Source of the DNA: Thermodesulforhabdaceae bacterium
Lineage (GTDB): Bacteria; Desulfobacterota; Syntrophobacteria; Syntrophobacterales; Thermodesulforhabdaceae
Assembly: GCA_037482015.1 (NCBI GenBank)
Contig: JBBFKT010000005.1
Location: 62,001 to 126,000, forward strand
DNA length: 64,000 nucleotides
Direction of reading: 5' to 3'
Shown here: positions 55,732 to 64,000 of the stretch, one piece after another
Layout of the letters: every line of letters begins with the position of its first letter
How positions within the stretch are numbered: the first letter of the stretch is position 1
The notes under the pieces: generated by a model
Database searches by the model: none
What the model saw: only the letters and a program-made list of their open reading frames with translations
Told to the model about the DNA's origin: nothing
Made by a program: the position numbers and the translations under genes

Positions 55732-57093
55732 TTATCTTCGCAACTTAGGAAGATTTTCTATAGCTTTCAACGTTTCGGAAATTTCTTCTTCAGAAAGAGA
55801 ATAATTTGTTAATTTGCCTTCCATATAAGCCTGATAAGCTGCCATATCGAGAAGGCCGTGACCGCTCCAGCAAAATAGTATCACCTTTTCTCGTCCTTCC
55901 TCTTTAGCTTTTAGAGCTTCTTCAATCACAACTGATATGGCATGAGTCGTTTCGGGTGCAGGGATGTAACCTTCTGTCCTTGCCCAGGTAATTCCGGCCG
56001 GGAAGGTGTCAAGTTGTTGAACCGCCTTTGCTCGAATTAACCCATCCGCAAAAAGTTTGCTCACCAGTGGAGCCATTCCATGATATCGCAATCCTCCTGC
56101 ATGTAGTGGAGGTGGAACAAAATGATGCCCCAGAGTATGCATGGGAAGCAGAGGAGTTTTTTTAGCGGTGTCGCCAAAGTCGTAGGTGTATGGACCTTTG
56201 GTAAGAGTAGGGCACGAAGCTGGCTCCACGGCTATGATATCAATATCTTTCCCGTAAATCTTGTCTCTCACAAAGGGAAAGGCAAGACCCGCAAAATTGC
56301 TTCCTCCACCTACGCAGCCTATAACTACGTCAGGATGTTCTCCTAGAAGTTTCATTTGTTCCTGGGCCTCAAGCCCAATGATTGTCTGATGGAGCAATAC
56401 GTGATTCAGAACGCTTCCCAGTGCATATCTAGCCCCTTCGTGGGTTATTGCTGCTTCTATGGCTTCGCTGATAGCTATTCCTAGACTTCCGGGTGAATCA
56501 GGATCATTCGCCAGAATGGATCTTCCTGTGTCCGTCTTGTCACTTGGGCTCGGTATGCATGTGGCTCCCCACGCCTCCATCATGATCCTGCGGTATGGTT
56601 TCTGATTGTAACTTACTTTAACCATGTAAACTTCGCACTGGATTCCAAAAAAGGATGTGGCAAAGGCTAGAGCGCTTCCCCATTGGCCTGCTCCGGTTTC
56701 GGTGCATATCTTTTTTGTGCCGTCTATTTTGTTGAAATACGCCTGAGGAATGGCAGTGTTGGGTTTATGACTTCCTGGGGGGCTTACGCCTTCGTCCTTG
56801 TAGTAAATGCGAGCAGGGGTATTCAAATAACGTTCGAGATTTAGAGCTCGTCTCAAAGGTGTCGGGCGCCATATAAGATACTTCTGTAAAACAGGTTCCG
56901 GTATATCAATCCACCTTTCTTGACTTACTTCTTGTTCAACAAGACTTGGCGGGAAAATGGCAGCAAGGTCTTCTGGCTTTACAGGTTGTCCGGTAGCTGG
57001 ATGCAAAACCGGCTCTAAAGGACTGGGTAAATCAGCAACTACATTATACCATTTTTTTGGGATTTTATCTTCGGGCAGCATAATTTTGAACAT
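55732..57093 (-). CDS. TrpB2-type tryptophan synthase beta-like PLP enzyme
   Basis: 453 residues, longer than the usual 400-residue TrpB and of the TrpB2 group that can act without TrpA. The PLP lysine is in [23 protein letters not shown] and the glycine loop [15 protein letters not shown] bind the cofactor phosphate. It condenses indole with serine to tryptophan, possibly for indole salvage. ATG 57093 follows GAGGAGG; the ATG at 57111 covers that site. It is downstream of the dsr terminator in the same direction, so it has its own promoter or is read through. Confidence 0.9.
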   Translation of the reverse strand: MFKIMLPEDKIPKKWYNVVADLPSPLEPVLHPATGQPVKPEDLAAIFPPSLVEQEVSQERWIDIPEPVLQKYLIWRPTPLRRALNLERYLNTPARIYYKDEGVSPPGSHKPNTAIPQAYFNKIDGTKKICTETGAGQWGSALAFATSFFGIQCEVYMVKVSYNQKPYRRIMMEAWGATCIPSPSDKTDTGRSILANDPDSPGSLGIAISEAIEAAITHEGARYALGSVLNHVLLHQTIIGLEAQEQMKLLGEHPDVVIGCVGGGSNFAGLAFPFVRDKIYGKDIDIIAVEPASCPTLTKGPYTYDFGDTAKKTPLLPMHTLGHHFVPPPLHAGGLRYHGMAPLVSKLFADGLIRAKAVQQLDTFPAGITWARTEGYIPAPETTHAISVVIEEALKAKEEGREKVILFCWSGHGLLDMAAYQAYMEGKLTNYSLSEEEISETLKAIENLPKLRR

Positions 57094-57117
57094 AGACTGA
57101 GGCCTCCTCATAAAATA

Positions 57118-57145
57118 AACCCCGCCACTAAAATCTGGCGGGGTT
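57118..57145 (-). terminator. Terminator of the dsrMKJOP operon
   Basis: A perfect 10-bp stem AACCCCGCCA/TGGCGGGGTT with an 8-nt loop, followed on the minus strand by TATTTTATG. It lies 29 bp after the dsrP stop and just ahead of the TrpB2 start. Confidence 0.88.
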
Positions 57146-57173
57146 ATTTGAAAAGAATATTGGTTGAACTCTT

Positions 57174-58334
57174 TTATGCTCCTAATTCTTCTTTAATGCT
57201 TACGGCTATCTTATACAGCACAGCTAGGATAAAGAATCCTGCTGACCAGACCCCAAGAGTAATAAACACTTCGGGAATTGTCGGTATGTAGCGAGTAATG
57301 GTTTCAAATGTGTTGGGGATAAAACCTGTAATAACAAGCGTAATTCCTTTCTCGATCCAGAGCGAGAAGAAAGTGGCAAAACATGCAATCTTAAGGGTCT
57401 TTTCCTGTTTTCGAGTGTTGGGATTGATGAGAAGCGCAAGAGCAACCACAGCAAGGATGTTTGACAGCCATGTCCAGGGCACAAGTTCAGCGTGACCGTG
57501 AAGACCAAACAATAGATAGTTAAAGTGGTTCGTATGACCTGGAACCTGGCTGTAATAAGCGGTGAAAAGTTCCAGGAGCACGAAAAAGACGCTGATGATG
57601 AGAGCATAAGTTACGATTTTTGCCAGAGCCTGGATAGCTTCTTCGCCGGGATCAAATTTAGTTCTCTTCTTGATGAAGAGAGCAAGCAGTATCAAAAGAG
57701 CAGGACCTGAAGAAAATGCCGAAGCAAGAAATCTCGCAGCCATAATAGCCGTCAACCAGAAATGACGTCCTGGAAGACCTGCGTAAAGGAAGGCCGTTAC
57801 AGTGTGAATACTGACTGCCCAGGGTATGGAGACATAGATAAGAGGTTTTACCCATTTTGGAGGTGCAACGCCCATGCGTTCTGCATCAAGCACATTCCAG
57901 CCGATGAGTATGTTCAGGAGTAGGTATCCGTTTAGAACCACCATGTCCCAGAAAAGTATGGAGTTGGGAGTGGGGTAACGAAGCACATTGAAAAGACGAT
58001 GAGGCATTCCAAGGTCAACGATAATGAATAGGAGACACATGGAGACGGCGGCTATAGCCAGGAATTCTCCAAGAATGGTAATCCTACCAAAGGCTTTGAA
58101 GTTATGGAGATAATAGGGGAGCACCACCATAACAGCGGAAGCTGCAACTCCAACGAGGAAAGTAAACTGGGCGATATACAATCCCCAGGAAACATCACGG
58201 CTCATGCCCGTGATGCCCAAGCCTCGGTAGTATTGAAACAGGTAACATATAAATCCAAGCCCTATAAACACGCTAAGCAACTTTAACAGCTTCTTAAAAT
58301 CATCCCCTGATTTAGTGAAAACTCTGTCAAACAT
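57174..58334 (-). CDS. dsrP: Sulfite-reduction-associated membrane protein DsrP
   Basis: 386 residues, NrfD-type with about ten membrane helices and few polar stretches. It is the menaquinone-interacting membrane subunit that pairs with DsrO in the DsrMKJOP complex, linking periplasmic or quinone electrons to the cytoplasmic DsrC/sulfite reductase step. The start [17 protein letters not shown] is cytoplasmic. It is last in the operon, 28 bp after dsrO, and followed by a strong terminator. Confidence 0.95.
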   Translation of the reverse strand: MFDRVFTKSGDDFKKLLKLLSVFIGLGFICYLFQYYRGLGITGMSRDVSWGLYIAQFTFLVGVAASAVMVVLPYYLHNFKAFGRITILGEFLAIAAVSMCLLFIIVDLGMPHRLFNVLRYPTPNSILFWDMVVLNGYLLLNILIGWNVLDAERMGVAPPKWVKPLIYVSIPWAVSIHTVTAFLYAGLPGRHFWLTAIMAARFLASAFSSGPALLILLALFIKKRTKFDPGEEAIQALAKIVTYALIISVFFVLLELFTAYYSQVPGHTNHFNYLLFGLHGHAELVPWTWLSNILAVVALALLINPNTRKQEKTLKIACFATFFSLWIEKGITLVITGFIPNTFETITRYIPTIPEVFITLGVWSAGFFILAVLYKIAVSIKEELGA

Positions 58335-58362
58335 GGCTCTACCTCACTGAGAGAAATATGGG

Positions 58363-59157
58363 TTACACCAGGTAATACACATTCGGTTGTGTTCCAACCT
58401 CTAGCTTCCTGCGAAGGCTGAGCCGCTTACTAAGTATGCGACGCACTTCAGATGATGGATCATCTAGATCTCCAAATATTAGAGCTTTTGCAGGGCAGGC
58501 CTCTACGCAGGCAGGAAGCAATCCCTCTCCCAAACGTTCATCGCAGAAGGTGCATTTTTCTACCACGCCTCGACGTCTTATCGGGTAGTCATAGTTAAGC
58601 TGGGTAAGATATAGCTTTGGATCACGCCAATTAAAGCTTCTTGCTCCAAAAGGACATCCCGCCATGCAGTATCTACAGCCTATACAGCGATGATGATCCA
58701 TCATAACAATACCATCGGCTCGCTGAAATGTGGCTTTAGTCGGGCATACTCTGACGCAAGCCGGGTTAGAACAATGGTTACAAAGCAAAATAAAGGGCCC
58801 TTCGTGGAAATCCTCCGGCACGTATTCATGAGCTGTGCCCGGGAATGAATGTTCAAAATTGTCTTTCCAGATCCACTTGATTTCTTTCTCGTTTGGAATT
58901 GTGGGCACATTATGAAGGCTATGACAGGCTTCAATGCATTTTCGACATTCGCCTTTTTTGTTTTGTTCCTGGCAACGCTTAACATCCACCACCATAGCCC
59001 AGCGTTTCCCATGAAGAGCCTTTGGATGCGCTTTATAAGTTGGTCCCTTTTCTTCTGTGACCTTTTTTGCGGCTGATACTTTTAGCGCAGGTAGGAGCGA
59101 GACTCCCAGAACGCAAGCACCTGTTATCTTAAGAAAATTCCTTCTTTTTTCATCCAT
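58363..59157 (-). CDS. dsrO: Periplasmic iron-sulfur protein DsrO
   Basis: 264 residues. A twin-arginine signal (RRNFLKITGACVLG) is followed by a ferredoxin-like protein with several cysteine sets: CQEQNKKGECRKCIEAC, CNHCSNPACVRVCP, CIGCRYCMAGCP and CTFCDERLGEGLLPACVEACP. These support multiple [4Fe-4S] clusters. It moves electrons between DsrJ and DsrP on the periplasmic side. The ATG lies 16 bp after dsrJ with GGAGAAGAG upstream. Confidence 0.95.
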   Translation of the reverse strand: MDEKRRNFLKITGACVLGVSLLPALKVSAAKKVTEEKGPTYKAHPKALHGKRWAMVVDVKRCQEQNKKGECRKCIEACHSLHNVPTIPNEKEIKWIWKDNFEHSFPGTAHEYVPEDFHEGPFILLCNHCSNPACVRVCPTKATFQRADGIVMMDHHRCIGCRYCMAGCPFGARSFNWRDPKLYLTQLNYDYPIRRRGVVEKCTFCDERLGEGLLPACVEACPAKALIFGDLDDPSSEVRRILSKRLSLRRKLEVGTQPNVYYLV

Positions 59158-59172
59158 TGTCTCTTCTCCTCT

Positions 59173-59592
59173 TTACTTCTTGGTTGCCTGAGCTGTTTCC
59201 TGTTTCGGCGGCAGATGGCAGTCCCAGCAGTATGGTGCCAGCCCTATATAGTTATGACAGGTATCGCAGAATTGAGCTTTATTGGAGTGGCATCTCATAC
59301 AGGCACGCTGCAGACTGGCTGGATAAGTAGTTCCTCCTGCAGTTACGTAGTAACGTTTTGCGTTGCGAACCGCCTGAGTTCTCCAATCGTTAAGAACCAC
59401 CATGTGGGCTTTTCTCATGTAGTCTTTGCTCGCCACACATTCCTTCTTCTCAAGAATTTGTATTGCTGGTGTGTCGAGCTTGGGATCGGGCGGAGGGGAA
59501 GCCTTGCCGCCGTTTAGCCAGAAGGGCAGGCTAACAAAGCCTATGAATATAACTAAACCGATCAAAATGGGTTTTGCATCATAGATCTTCAT
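59173..59592 (-). CDS. dsrJ: Triheme cytochrome c DsrJ
   Basis: 139 residues. One N-terminal membrane anchor (about 8-28) and three CxxCH heme sites at Cys98, Cys109 and Cys122. Cys52 (KKECVASKDYM) is in the place of the unusual His/Cys axial ligand described for DsrJ. It is a periplasmic electron carrier of DsrMKJOP. ATG 59592 is preceded by GGAGGAAGAAACCG inside the end of dsrK (14-nt overlap); an earlier start at 59655 is not supported. Confidence 0.94.
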   Translation of the reverse strand: MKIYDAKPILIGLVIFIGFVSLPFWLNGGKASPPPDPKLDTPAIQILEKKECVASKDYMRKAHMVVLNDWRTQAVRNAKRYYVTAGGTTYPASLQRACMRCHSNKAQFCDTCHNYIGLAPYCWDCHLPPKQETAQATKK

Positions 59593-61204
59593 CGGTTTCT
59601 TCCTCCATACCTGGCAAAGGTTCACCACGCAGGTTGGTTGTTCGTTCCTGTTCACCGGTCATAATTAGAGCATTACCAACCAGTTCGTGAACTCCAGTAA
59701 CCTGAACGCCGGGGACCCAATAGTTCATAAGAGGTGTAAGAACAGCACGGTCTATGGCGCAGATACAGGCGAGCATATTAACGCCGTGTTTTTCATTTAC
59801 ATATTTTACAGCGTTTGCTCTTGGTAACCCTCCCCTCATTCTCATTTCCATATATTCGTCAGTGTTCAATCCAGATCCGCTTCCGCAGCAGAAGGTCTGC
59901 TCTCTTGTAGTTTCAGGTGGCATCTCGTAGAAATTATTGCACACGTTCTTGATTACGTATCTAGGTTCTTCAAACATTCCCATGCCTCGAGCCACATTAC
60001 AGGAGTCGTGGAAAGTGACCACTAGATTGTCGTTTCTGCTCGGATCGAGTTTTAGTTTTCCATGTTTGATAAGATCCGCGGTGAATTCAACAATGTGGAT
60101 CATCTTGGTTGACTTAGCGTGTTCAAAGCGGGTTCCTGTTATAGGAGATACAGGGACCTCCAGATTTTTTGGTGGAGCCCACCAGGTAGATAAATACTGA
60201 TGAATGAGACGCCACATGTGGCCACATTCGCCGCCTATAATATATTTTACCCCGAGGCGTTCCGCTTCTGCATAGATCTTATAGTGAAGCCGCTTTGCCA
60301 TTTCGTGAGAGGTGAAAAAGCCAAAGTTACCACCCTCCGATGCGTATGTGCTCCAGGTGTAGTCGAGACCCAATTCATGGAAAAGCATAAGATATCCCAT
60401 ACAGGTATAAGTTCCCGGGTCGGCGAATACGTCACCTGATGGGGTTACAAATAGGATTTCGGCGCCCTTACGGTTAAAGGACGGTTCGGGTCGAACGCCT
60501 GTAACACCTTCTATTTCGTCGCAGAAGAATTCAATCATGTCACGGAATGCATGAGGCTGAATACCCAGATGGTTTCCCGTGCGGTAGCAGTTGGATACGG
60601 GTCCCATGATCCAGTCTATGTTGCAACCGAGAAGATTCAGGAGTTCCCGACCTATGATGGTGATTTCAGCTGTGTCAATGCCGTAGGGACAAAATAGAGA
60701 GCAACGGCGGCATTCGGTGCACTGGAAGAAGTAATACCAGAGCTCCTTAAAGGCTTCCTCTGTTAAATCTCTCGCTCCAGCCTTCCTTCCAAGAAGTTTC
60801 CCTGATGTTGTGAAATAACGACGATAAATCGAGCGGAGCAGTTCTGCTCTAAGAACAGGCATGTTTTTAGGATCGCCACTTCCAATGAAAAAGTGACATT
60901 TATCAGCACATGCTCCGCATCGAACACAAATATCCATGAAAACCTTAAACGTCCTGAAACGCTCAAGGCGTTCCTTTATGCCGTTTATGTAGATTTCTTT
61001 CCAGTTTGGTGGAAGCTTCCAATCATCGTCGGTTACTCTCCATTCTCTTGCAAAAGGAAAACCCACAGCTTCAAGATATTGTGGTCGTGAAGCATTACAG
61101 AAAGTTCCGGGACGGAACTCCACCGGCTTATCCATCCACCACGTTTCAGGTGGTGTATGGTTAATGCTTTTAAGAAGTTCGTTTGGTTTAGGAACGCTTG
61201 CCAT
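59579..61204 (-). CDS. dsrK: HdrD-like iron-sulfur catalytic subunit DsrK
   Basis: 541 residues. Two [4Fe-4S] binding sets, CVRCGACADKCHF near residue 92 and CTECRRCSLFCP near 160, are followed by CCG-type regions with the non-cubane cluster signature FCCGSGSG. It is the proposed DsrC-trisulfide reductase on the cytoplasmic side of the complex. The start follows AGGAGATATGG. It lies 19 bp after dsrM. Full length and intact. Confidence 0.96.
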   Translation of the reverse strand: MASVPKPNELLKSINHTPPETWWMDKPVEFRPGTFCNASRPQYLEAVGFPFAREWRVTDDDWKLPPNWKEIYINGIKERLERFRTFKVFMDICVRCGACADKCHFFIGSGDPKNMPVLRAELLRSIYRRYFTTSGKLLGRKAGARDLTEEAFKELWYYFFQCTECRRCSLFCPYGIDTAEITIIGRELLNLLGCNIDWIMGPVSNCYRTGNHLGIQPHAFRDMIEFFCDEIEGVTGVRPEPSFNRKGAEILFVTPSGDVFADPGTYTCMGYLMLFHELGLDYTWSTYASEGGNFGFFTSHEMAKRLHYKIYAEAERLGVKYIIGGECGHMWRLIHQYLSTWWAPPKNLEVPVSPITGTRFEHAKSTKMIHIVEFTADLIKHGKLKLDPSRNDNLVVTFHDSCNVARGMGMFEEPRYVIKNVCNNFYEMPPETTREQTFCCGSGSGLNTDEYMEMRMRGGLPRANAVKYVNEKHGVNMLACICAIDRAVLTPLMNYWVPGVQVTGVHELVGNALIMTGEQERTTNLRGEPLPGMEEETDEDL

Positions 61205-61223
61205 ATCTCCTCACTCCTTGTTA

Positions 61224-62249
61224 TTACTCGGCTTTTTCTTCTTCCATCCCTTCCAAAGGTTTTTCTACGGGAAGCCCGGCTTCGACCATCTTTTCACGGA
61301 ATTCTTCCTCATAATCTTCATACTTATGAACCTTTACAGGGTAATCCCATGGATTTACATGTCTTACCATGCGGTTGTTATTTGGAAGATTTCTGGTTGG
61401 GCTAAGGAATATTCCACCCATGTGCATGAGTTTACTGAAGGGGAAGTAGGCAAACAACGTGCTTACCAAGAAAAGATGAACGAAGAACAAAACACCCAGT
61501 CCACTTGGGACTGTAGGATGGAAGGTTGCAAGCCCCATCGTTAGCTGCTTAATGGATACAATATCTACTCTCCATACGTATCGCATAAGCATACCAGTAA
61601 GTGCAATACCCAGAATGAGGAATAAAACAAAGTAATCGGCTGGAAGGGATACGTATTTAACCTGAGGAATGATGACTCGTCTGATAAAAAGATACGTTGC
61701 GGCTGCTACAAGAACAAAGTCTGAAAGAAGAATTCCTGGAAGTCCCATTTCAAAGAAGGTGTCGGCTTTTTCAAGCCATTGAATAAGTCCTGGAACGGGA
61801 TCCGCAAAAAACCTAAGATGCCTTAACAAAATCACCAGGAACGAGTAATGAAAAACGAGAGCTGCCAACCATAACCACTTTTCCCAATGATAAGTAAGCT
61901 TCCCACCTTCTCTAAGTTGCATTTTGGTATTTCGGAAAAGTGAACGAAAGACTAAGATCTCAAGCGCCATCCTGACAACAACACCTAGCTTGTTATAAGG
62001 GCTGTCAAACTTGGATGGCTTGATCCAGGGTAGAGAAGAATACTGTTGTCCTGCAGTCGTTGGAATCCTAAAGGGAACAGGCGATCTGGCCCAATCTATG
62101 ATCCGGTAAATAAAACCCACGAGGAAAATAGCGAAAGCTGAGTAAGGAACAATAACCCCGAAAACATACTGAAGTCCTAGCAACTTTACTCCAACGATTA
62201 CTGCAAGAGCTAGGCCGAGCACAATACTTAGAGCAAACTTCATTCCCAT
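61224..62249 (-). CDS. dsrM: Membrane cytochrome b subunit DsrM
   Basis: 341 residues, NarI-like. About six membrane helices contain histidines suited to two b hemes (FHYSFLVILLRHLRFF, FVHLFLVS). Oxidises menaquinol and passes electrons to DsrK. The ATG has GCGAGGTGAGATGTT upstream. A 95-bp gap separates it from the RsbRD gene. It is the first gene of the complex operon; no convincing promoter could be marked in the gap. Confidence 0.94.
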   Translation of the reverse strand: MGMKFALSIVLGLALAVIVGVKLLGLQYVFGVIVPYSAFAIFLVGFIYRIIDWARSPVPFRIPTTAGQQYSSLPWIKPSKFDSPYNKLGVVVRMALEILVFRSLFRNTKMQLREGGKLTYHWEKWLWLAALVFHYSFLVILLRHLRFFADPVPGLIQWLEKADTFFEMGLPGILLSDFVLVAAATYLFIRRVIIPQVKYVSLPADYFVLFLILGIALTGMLMRYVWRVDIVSIKQLTMGLATFHPTVPSGLGVLFFVHLFLVSTLFAYFPFSKLMHMGGIFLSPTRNLPNNNRMVRHVNPWDYPVKVHKYEDYEEEFREKMVEAGLPVEKPLEGMEEEKAE

Positions 62250-62344
62250 AACATCTCACCTCGCTCTTTTAATGTTTAACACTTTAACTATCCACACCCC
62301 TATTCTTGCAATCGAACCACTGACAATATATTATTCTTAAAGGA

Positions 62345-62893
62345 CTATTGTCCTTCATTCCCCTTTTCAGGATCTGTTTCAGAATTGGGTGAAATCTCGT
62401 AGAGCATCCCCGCTCTCTGAAGCAACCGAAACGTTCTGTTTTTTACTTCTTGAAGTCTCACTTCGTAAAGATCTTCACGACATTTTACAAAAACATCGAA
62501 ACTTTCCATTATAAGTCTATCCACCAATGCATCAAATGATTCAAAGGAAACAGTCGATTCTTTCTCTTTGCCCTTTAGACAAATGTTTCTTGTGACCGTT
62601 TTAAGGTCAACTATGAACTGGAGAGCCTCTGAAGGTTTAAATTCCTGGACAGCTCTGATCCTTATAATCCTGTCCAAAAATGGAATAAGTTCCTTGGATG
62701 TTCCTCCAGATATAACCCATTCCAATATGCCTTCCAGACCTTCCCGTATTGCTGCTCCTACCGGGTTAAGAAAAGGATTTTTCTGACTTTTAATGAATTT
62801 TGCAGTTTCCTCCGGGTAAGTTTCGATAACTCTCTGAAACCAGGTTTCAATGACCTTTTGTTTATTGCGCTCCAGCAACTCAATCCATTCCAT
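62345..62893 (-). CDS. RsbRD N-terminal domain protein
   Basis: 182 residues, wholly helical, matching the RsbRD_N sensor domain (ELLERNKQKVIETWFQRVIETYPEET, ending FRLLQRAGMLYE). In RsbR-type proteins this globin-like fold senses stress. Stand-alone versions are often found next to dsrM in sulfate reducers (general knowledge). Heme or ligand binding is not evident here. ATG 62893 precedes the dsr operon in the same direction, so it may regulate or tune the complex; the function is unknown. Confidence 0.8.
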   Translation of the reverse strand: MEWIELLERNKQKVIETWFQRVIETYPEETAKFIKSQKNPFLNPVGAAIREGLEGILEWVISGGTSKELIPFLDRIIRIRAVQEFKPSEALQFIVDLKTVTRNICLKGKEKESTVSFESFDALVDRLIMESFDVFVKCREDLYEVRLQEVKNRTFRLLQRAGMLYEISPNSETDPEKGNEGQ

Positions 62894-63014
62894 AAGACAT
62901 CACCGAAGTTTTCCAATGTTGCTAAAATACAACACCCCGTAAGCCTCTTCCCTTTTAACACCCCTTATTAAACTCGGTCAAGATAATTCGTGCTAATAAG
63001 CACATCCAATCCTT

Positions 63015-63281
63015 TTACCTGGCTTCCAAAATTTCCAGGATTTTATGAAATATTTCGTTCTGTTCTTCAGTCTTTCGGCATATTTCCTTTAGTAGTTCGC
63101 TTATTTTCTCATAGCCCATCTCTTCAGCCTTTGCTGCCCACTCTCTATAGCTTTCAAGATGGTCTTCGTTGTGGTGCTTCCAATGAGAGATTCGCTTTGC
63201 AAACCTACCTTTTAAATCCTGGCTTTCCTCCGAATTATGACTATGGTGATGATTGTGATGATGTTCATCGTGGTGATGCAT
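63015..63281 (-). CDS. His-rich small helical protein
   Basis: 88 residues. Eleven of the first 15 residues form a His/Asp/Asn-rich leader that looks metal-binding, followed by a charged helical bundle (ISHWKHHNEDHLESYREWAAKAEEMG and on). There is no signal or membrane segment. I associate similar small His-rich proteins with nickel or zinc handling, but this is not shown here. The gene has AAGAGAGGGAT before ATG 63281. It lies 121 bp upstream of the RsbRD gene in the same direction, so possibly co-transcribed with dsr. Confidence 0.68.
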   Translation of the reverse strand: MHHHDEHHHNHHHSHNSEESQDLKGRFAKRISHWKHHNEDHLESYREWAAKAEEMGYEKISELLKEICRKTEEQNEIFHKILEILEAR

Positions 63282-63462
63282 TGGTATCCCTCTCTTTTGA
63301 GTAAAGGTATTTATTTCCCTTGGGCAATAATTGTGAAATCATACACTACATGCCTTTGTCAATCTCTTTTTCCCGGGAAGGTAAAAAACCAATAATTAGA
63401 GCACAGTATGCTATACCTTATAATAATTTATTCAACTTTTCTGAACAAACTTCTATCTATCT

Positions 63463-63822
63463 GAGGGTGTTTTAAAAACTCCGTAATAAATTGTGGGGGC
63501 AACCCATGTGTCGTCCCACAGTTATGCGGTGAATCATATATTGAAGTTGTTTTTTAGCCACCTGAGTCTAGGAAGATTTCCAAACTGAATTTCGTCATTC
63601 AAGGCATCATCGTAGGGGCAACCCCTTGTGGTTGCCCCATAATAGGGTAGGCACAAGGCCTGCCCCTACAAACGGCCAGAACTTTCTCCTCCCCCTGTGA
63701 GGTTGTTTTACATGTAGGGACGACCGGCCGGTCGCCCCTACAATATCCCCTATATGCACATCAACCAATATCGTAAAATGGCCGGCGCTACGAACATATC
63801 AACCACTTTTTAGAACACCCTC
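63463..63822 (+). mobile_element. Long MITE-like element with four palindromes
   Basis: 360 bp. The left terminus GAGGGTGTTTTAAAA (63463-63477) pairs with the right terminus TTTTAGAACACCCTC (63808-63822). Palindromes: 63493-63519 (decayed), 63612-63640, 63647-63669 (one arm shortened) and 63714-63741 (inner GACCGGCCGGTC). The first 140 bp match the body of the copies at 10964 and 53985. The flanks TTCTATCTATCT (63451-63462) and TCCTATCTCTCT (63823-63834) agree at 10 of 12 positions, a decayed target duplication. Non-coding. Confidence 0.8.
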
Positions 63823-63833
63823 TCCTATCTCTC

Positions 63834-63862
63834 TTGACATTTTCTCTGCCGATTAGTAGATG
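63834..63862 (+). promoter_or_regulatory. Candidate sigma-70 promoter next to mobile element
   Basis: TTGACA, a 17-nt spacer and TAGATG lie about 55 bp upstream of the FAD-protein start. The -35 is perfect, the -10 weak. Its first base lies within the proposed target duplication of the adjacent element. Confidence 0.4.
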
Positions 63863-63917
63863 TAACGTGAAGTCTTTGGAGGGGGTCAAAAGATAATCAC
63901 TATTACAGGAGACTTAG

Positions 63918-64000
63918 ATGTCATCTGTGGCAAGTCATCTCACAGGTGCGGTTACTGTTGTAGGTGGTGGTATATCTGGCATTCAGGCGGCTCTGGATCT
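63918..64000 (+). CDS. FAD-binding HdrA/QmoA-like protein, 5' fragment
   Basis: The first 27 codons only. The leader is followed by the dinucleotide-binding strand-turn VTVVGGGISGIQAALDL (GxGxxG). With sulfate-reduction genes just upstream, an HdrA or QmoA flavoprotein is likely, but other FAD oxidoreductases begin this way. The ATG follows ACAGGAGACTTAG. The rest lies beyond the window. Confidence 0.7.
   Translation, partial: MSSVASHLTGAVTVVGGGISGIQAALD

Larger units (their letters stand above)
63282..63917. other. 636-bp intergenic region containing a long mobile element
   Basis: Between divergent genes. Contains the element 63463-63822 and a candidate sigma-70 promoter at 63834-63862 for the following FAD-binding gene. 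The 63282-63450 part is AT-rich and shows no gene. Confidence 0.6.

Overview
The window reads as chromosomal DNA of a motile, Gram-negative, sulfate-reducing bacterium of the deltaproteobacterial / Desulfobacterota type. The main evidence is a complete dsrMKJOP membrane complex operon. It is supported by a sigma-54 and probable FliA driven flagellar system, a cheD/cheX/cheZ-rich chemotaxis cluster, and an ftsEX-envC-ctpA-yibQ envelope operon. Genus cannot be fixed from the sequence alone. Gene density is high, mostly operonic with 4-nt overlaps, and the base composition is moderate and slightly AT-rich. I see no rRNA, tRNA, CRISPR, prophage or transposase gene.

Layout. 1-7578 (minus): an operon of a small hypothetical gene, mutS, an AMIN/amidase, an RNB exoribonuclease and a truncated M20 peptidase. 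7865-8593: a coiled-coil protein with a degenerate PD-(D/E)XK-like C-terminus. 9161-10837: a mosaic PAS-PAS-PAS-GGDEF diguanylate cyclase. 11399-21986 (plus): ftsE, ftsX, an envC-like factor, ctpA, a YibQ-type deacetylase, an orphan polysaccharide ABC permease, a nucleoside phosphorylase, ligA, acylphosphatase, a small membrane protein and a WaaE-like glycosyltransferase.

21996-33672 (minus): fliS, a FliT-position protein, fliD, flagellin 1, five glycosyltransferase genes and flagellin 2, forming a flagellin glycosylation island bracketed by two flagellin genes. Sigma-54 sites precede fliD and flagellin 2, and a FliA-type site precedes flagellin 1. 33871-46987 (plus): a lipoprotein, flaG, a REC-HD-GYP / PilZ / histidine kinase c-di-GMP module, a sigma-54 driven pair of unknown proteins, then cheR, cheD, cheY-like, cheX, a catalytically degenerate second cheD, cheB, cheY, cheA and a long cheZ. 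No cheW or MCP gene is in view.

47108-57093: housekeeping genes (nagZ, a tandem-fused phosphofructokinase with an apparently dead second half, a CinA-like protein, ilvE, a flagellar rod/hook gene, hisS and a TrpB2-type enzyme). 57174-62249 (minus): dsrP, dsrO, dsrJ, dsrK, dsrM, preceded by an RsbRD-domain protein and a His-rich small protein. The window ends in the first codons of an FAD-binding HdrA/QmoA-like gene.

The least explained feature is a family of non-coding mobile elements (8.7, 11.0, 54.0 and 63.6 kb). They share 15-bp terminal inverted repeats (GAGGGTGTTCTAAAA) and carry one or more GTAGGGGC...GCCCCTAC palindromes whose inner bases differ from copy to copy yet usually remain self-complementary. 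Two copies are flanked by 12-bp direct repeats that look like target-site duplications, so they resemble MITEs that host REP-like palindromes.
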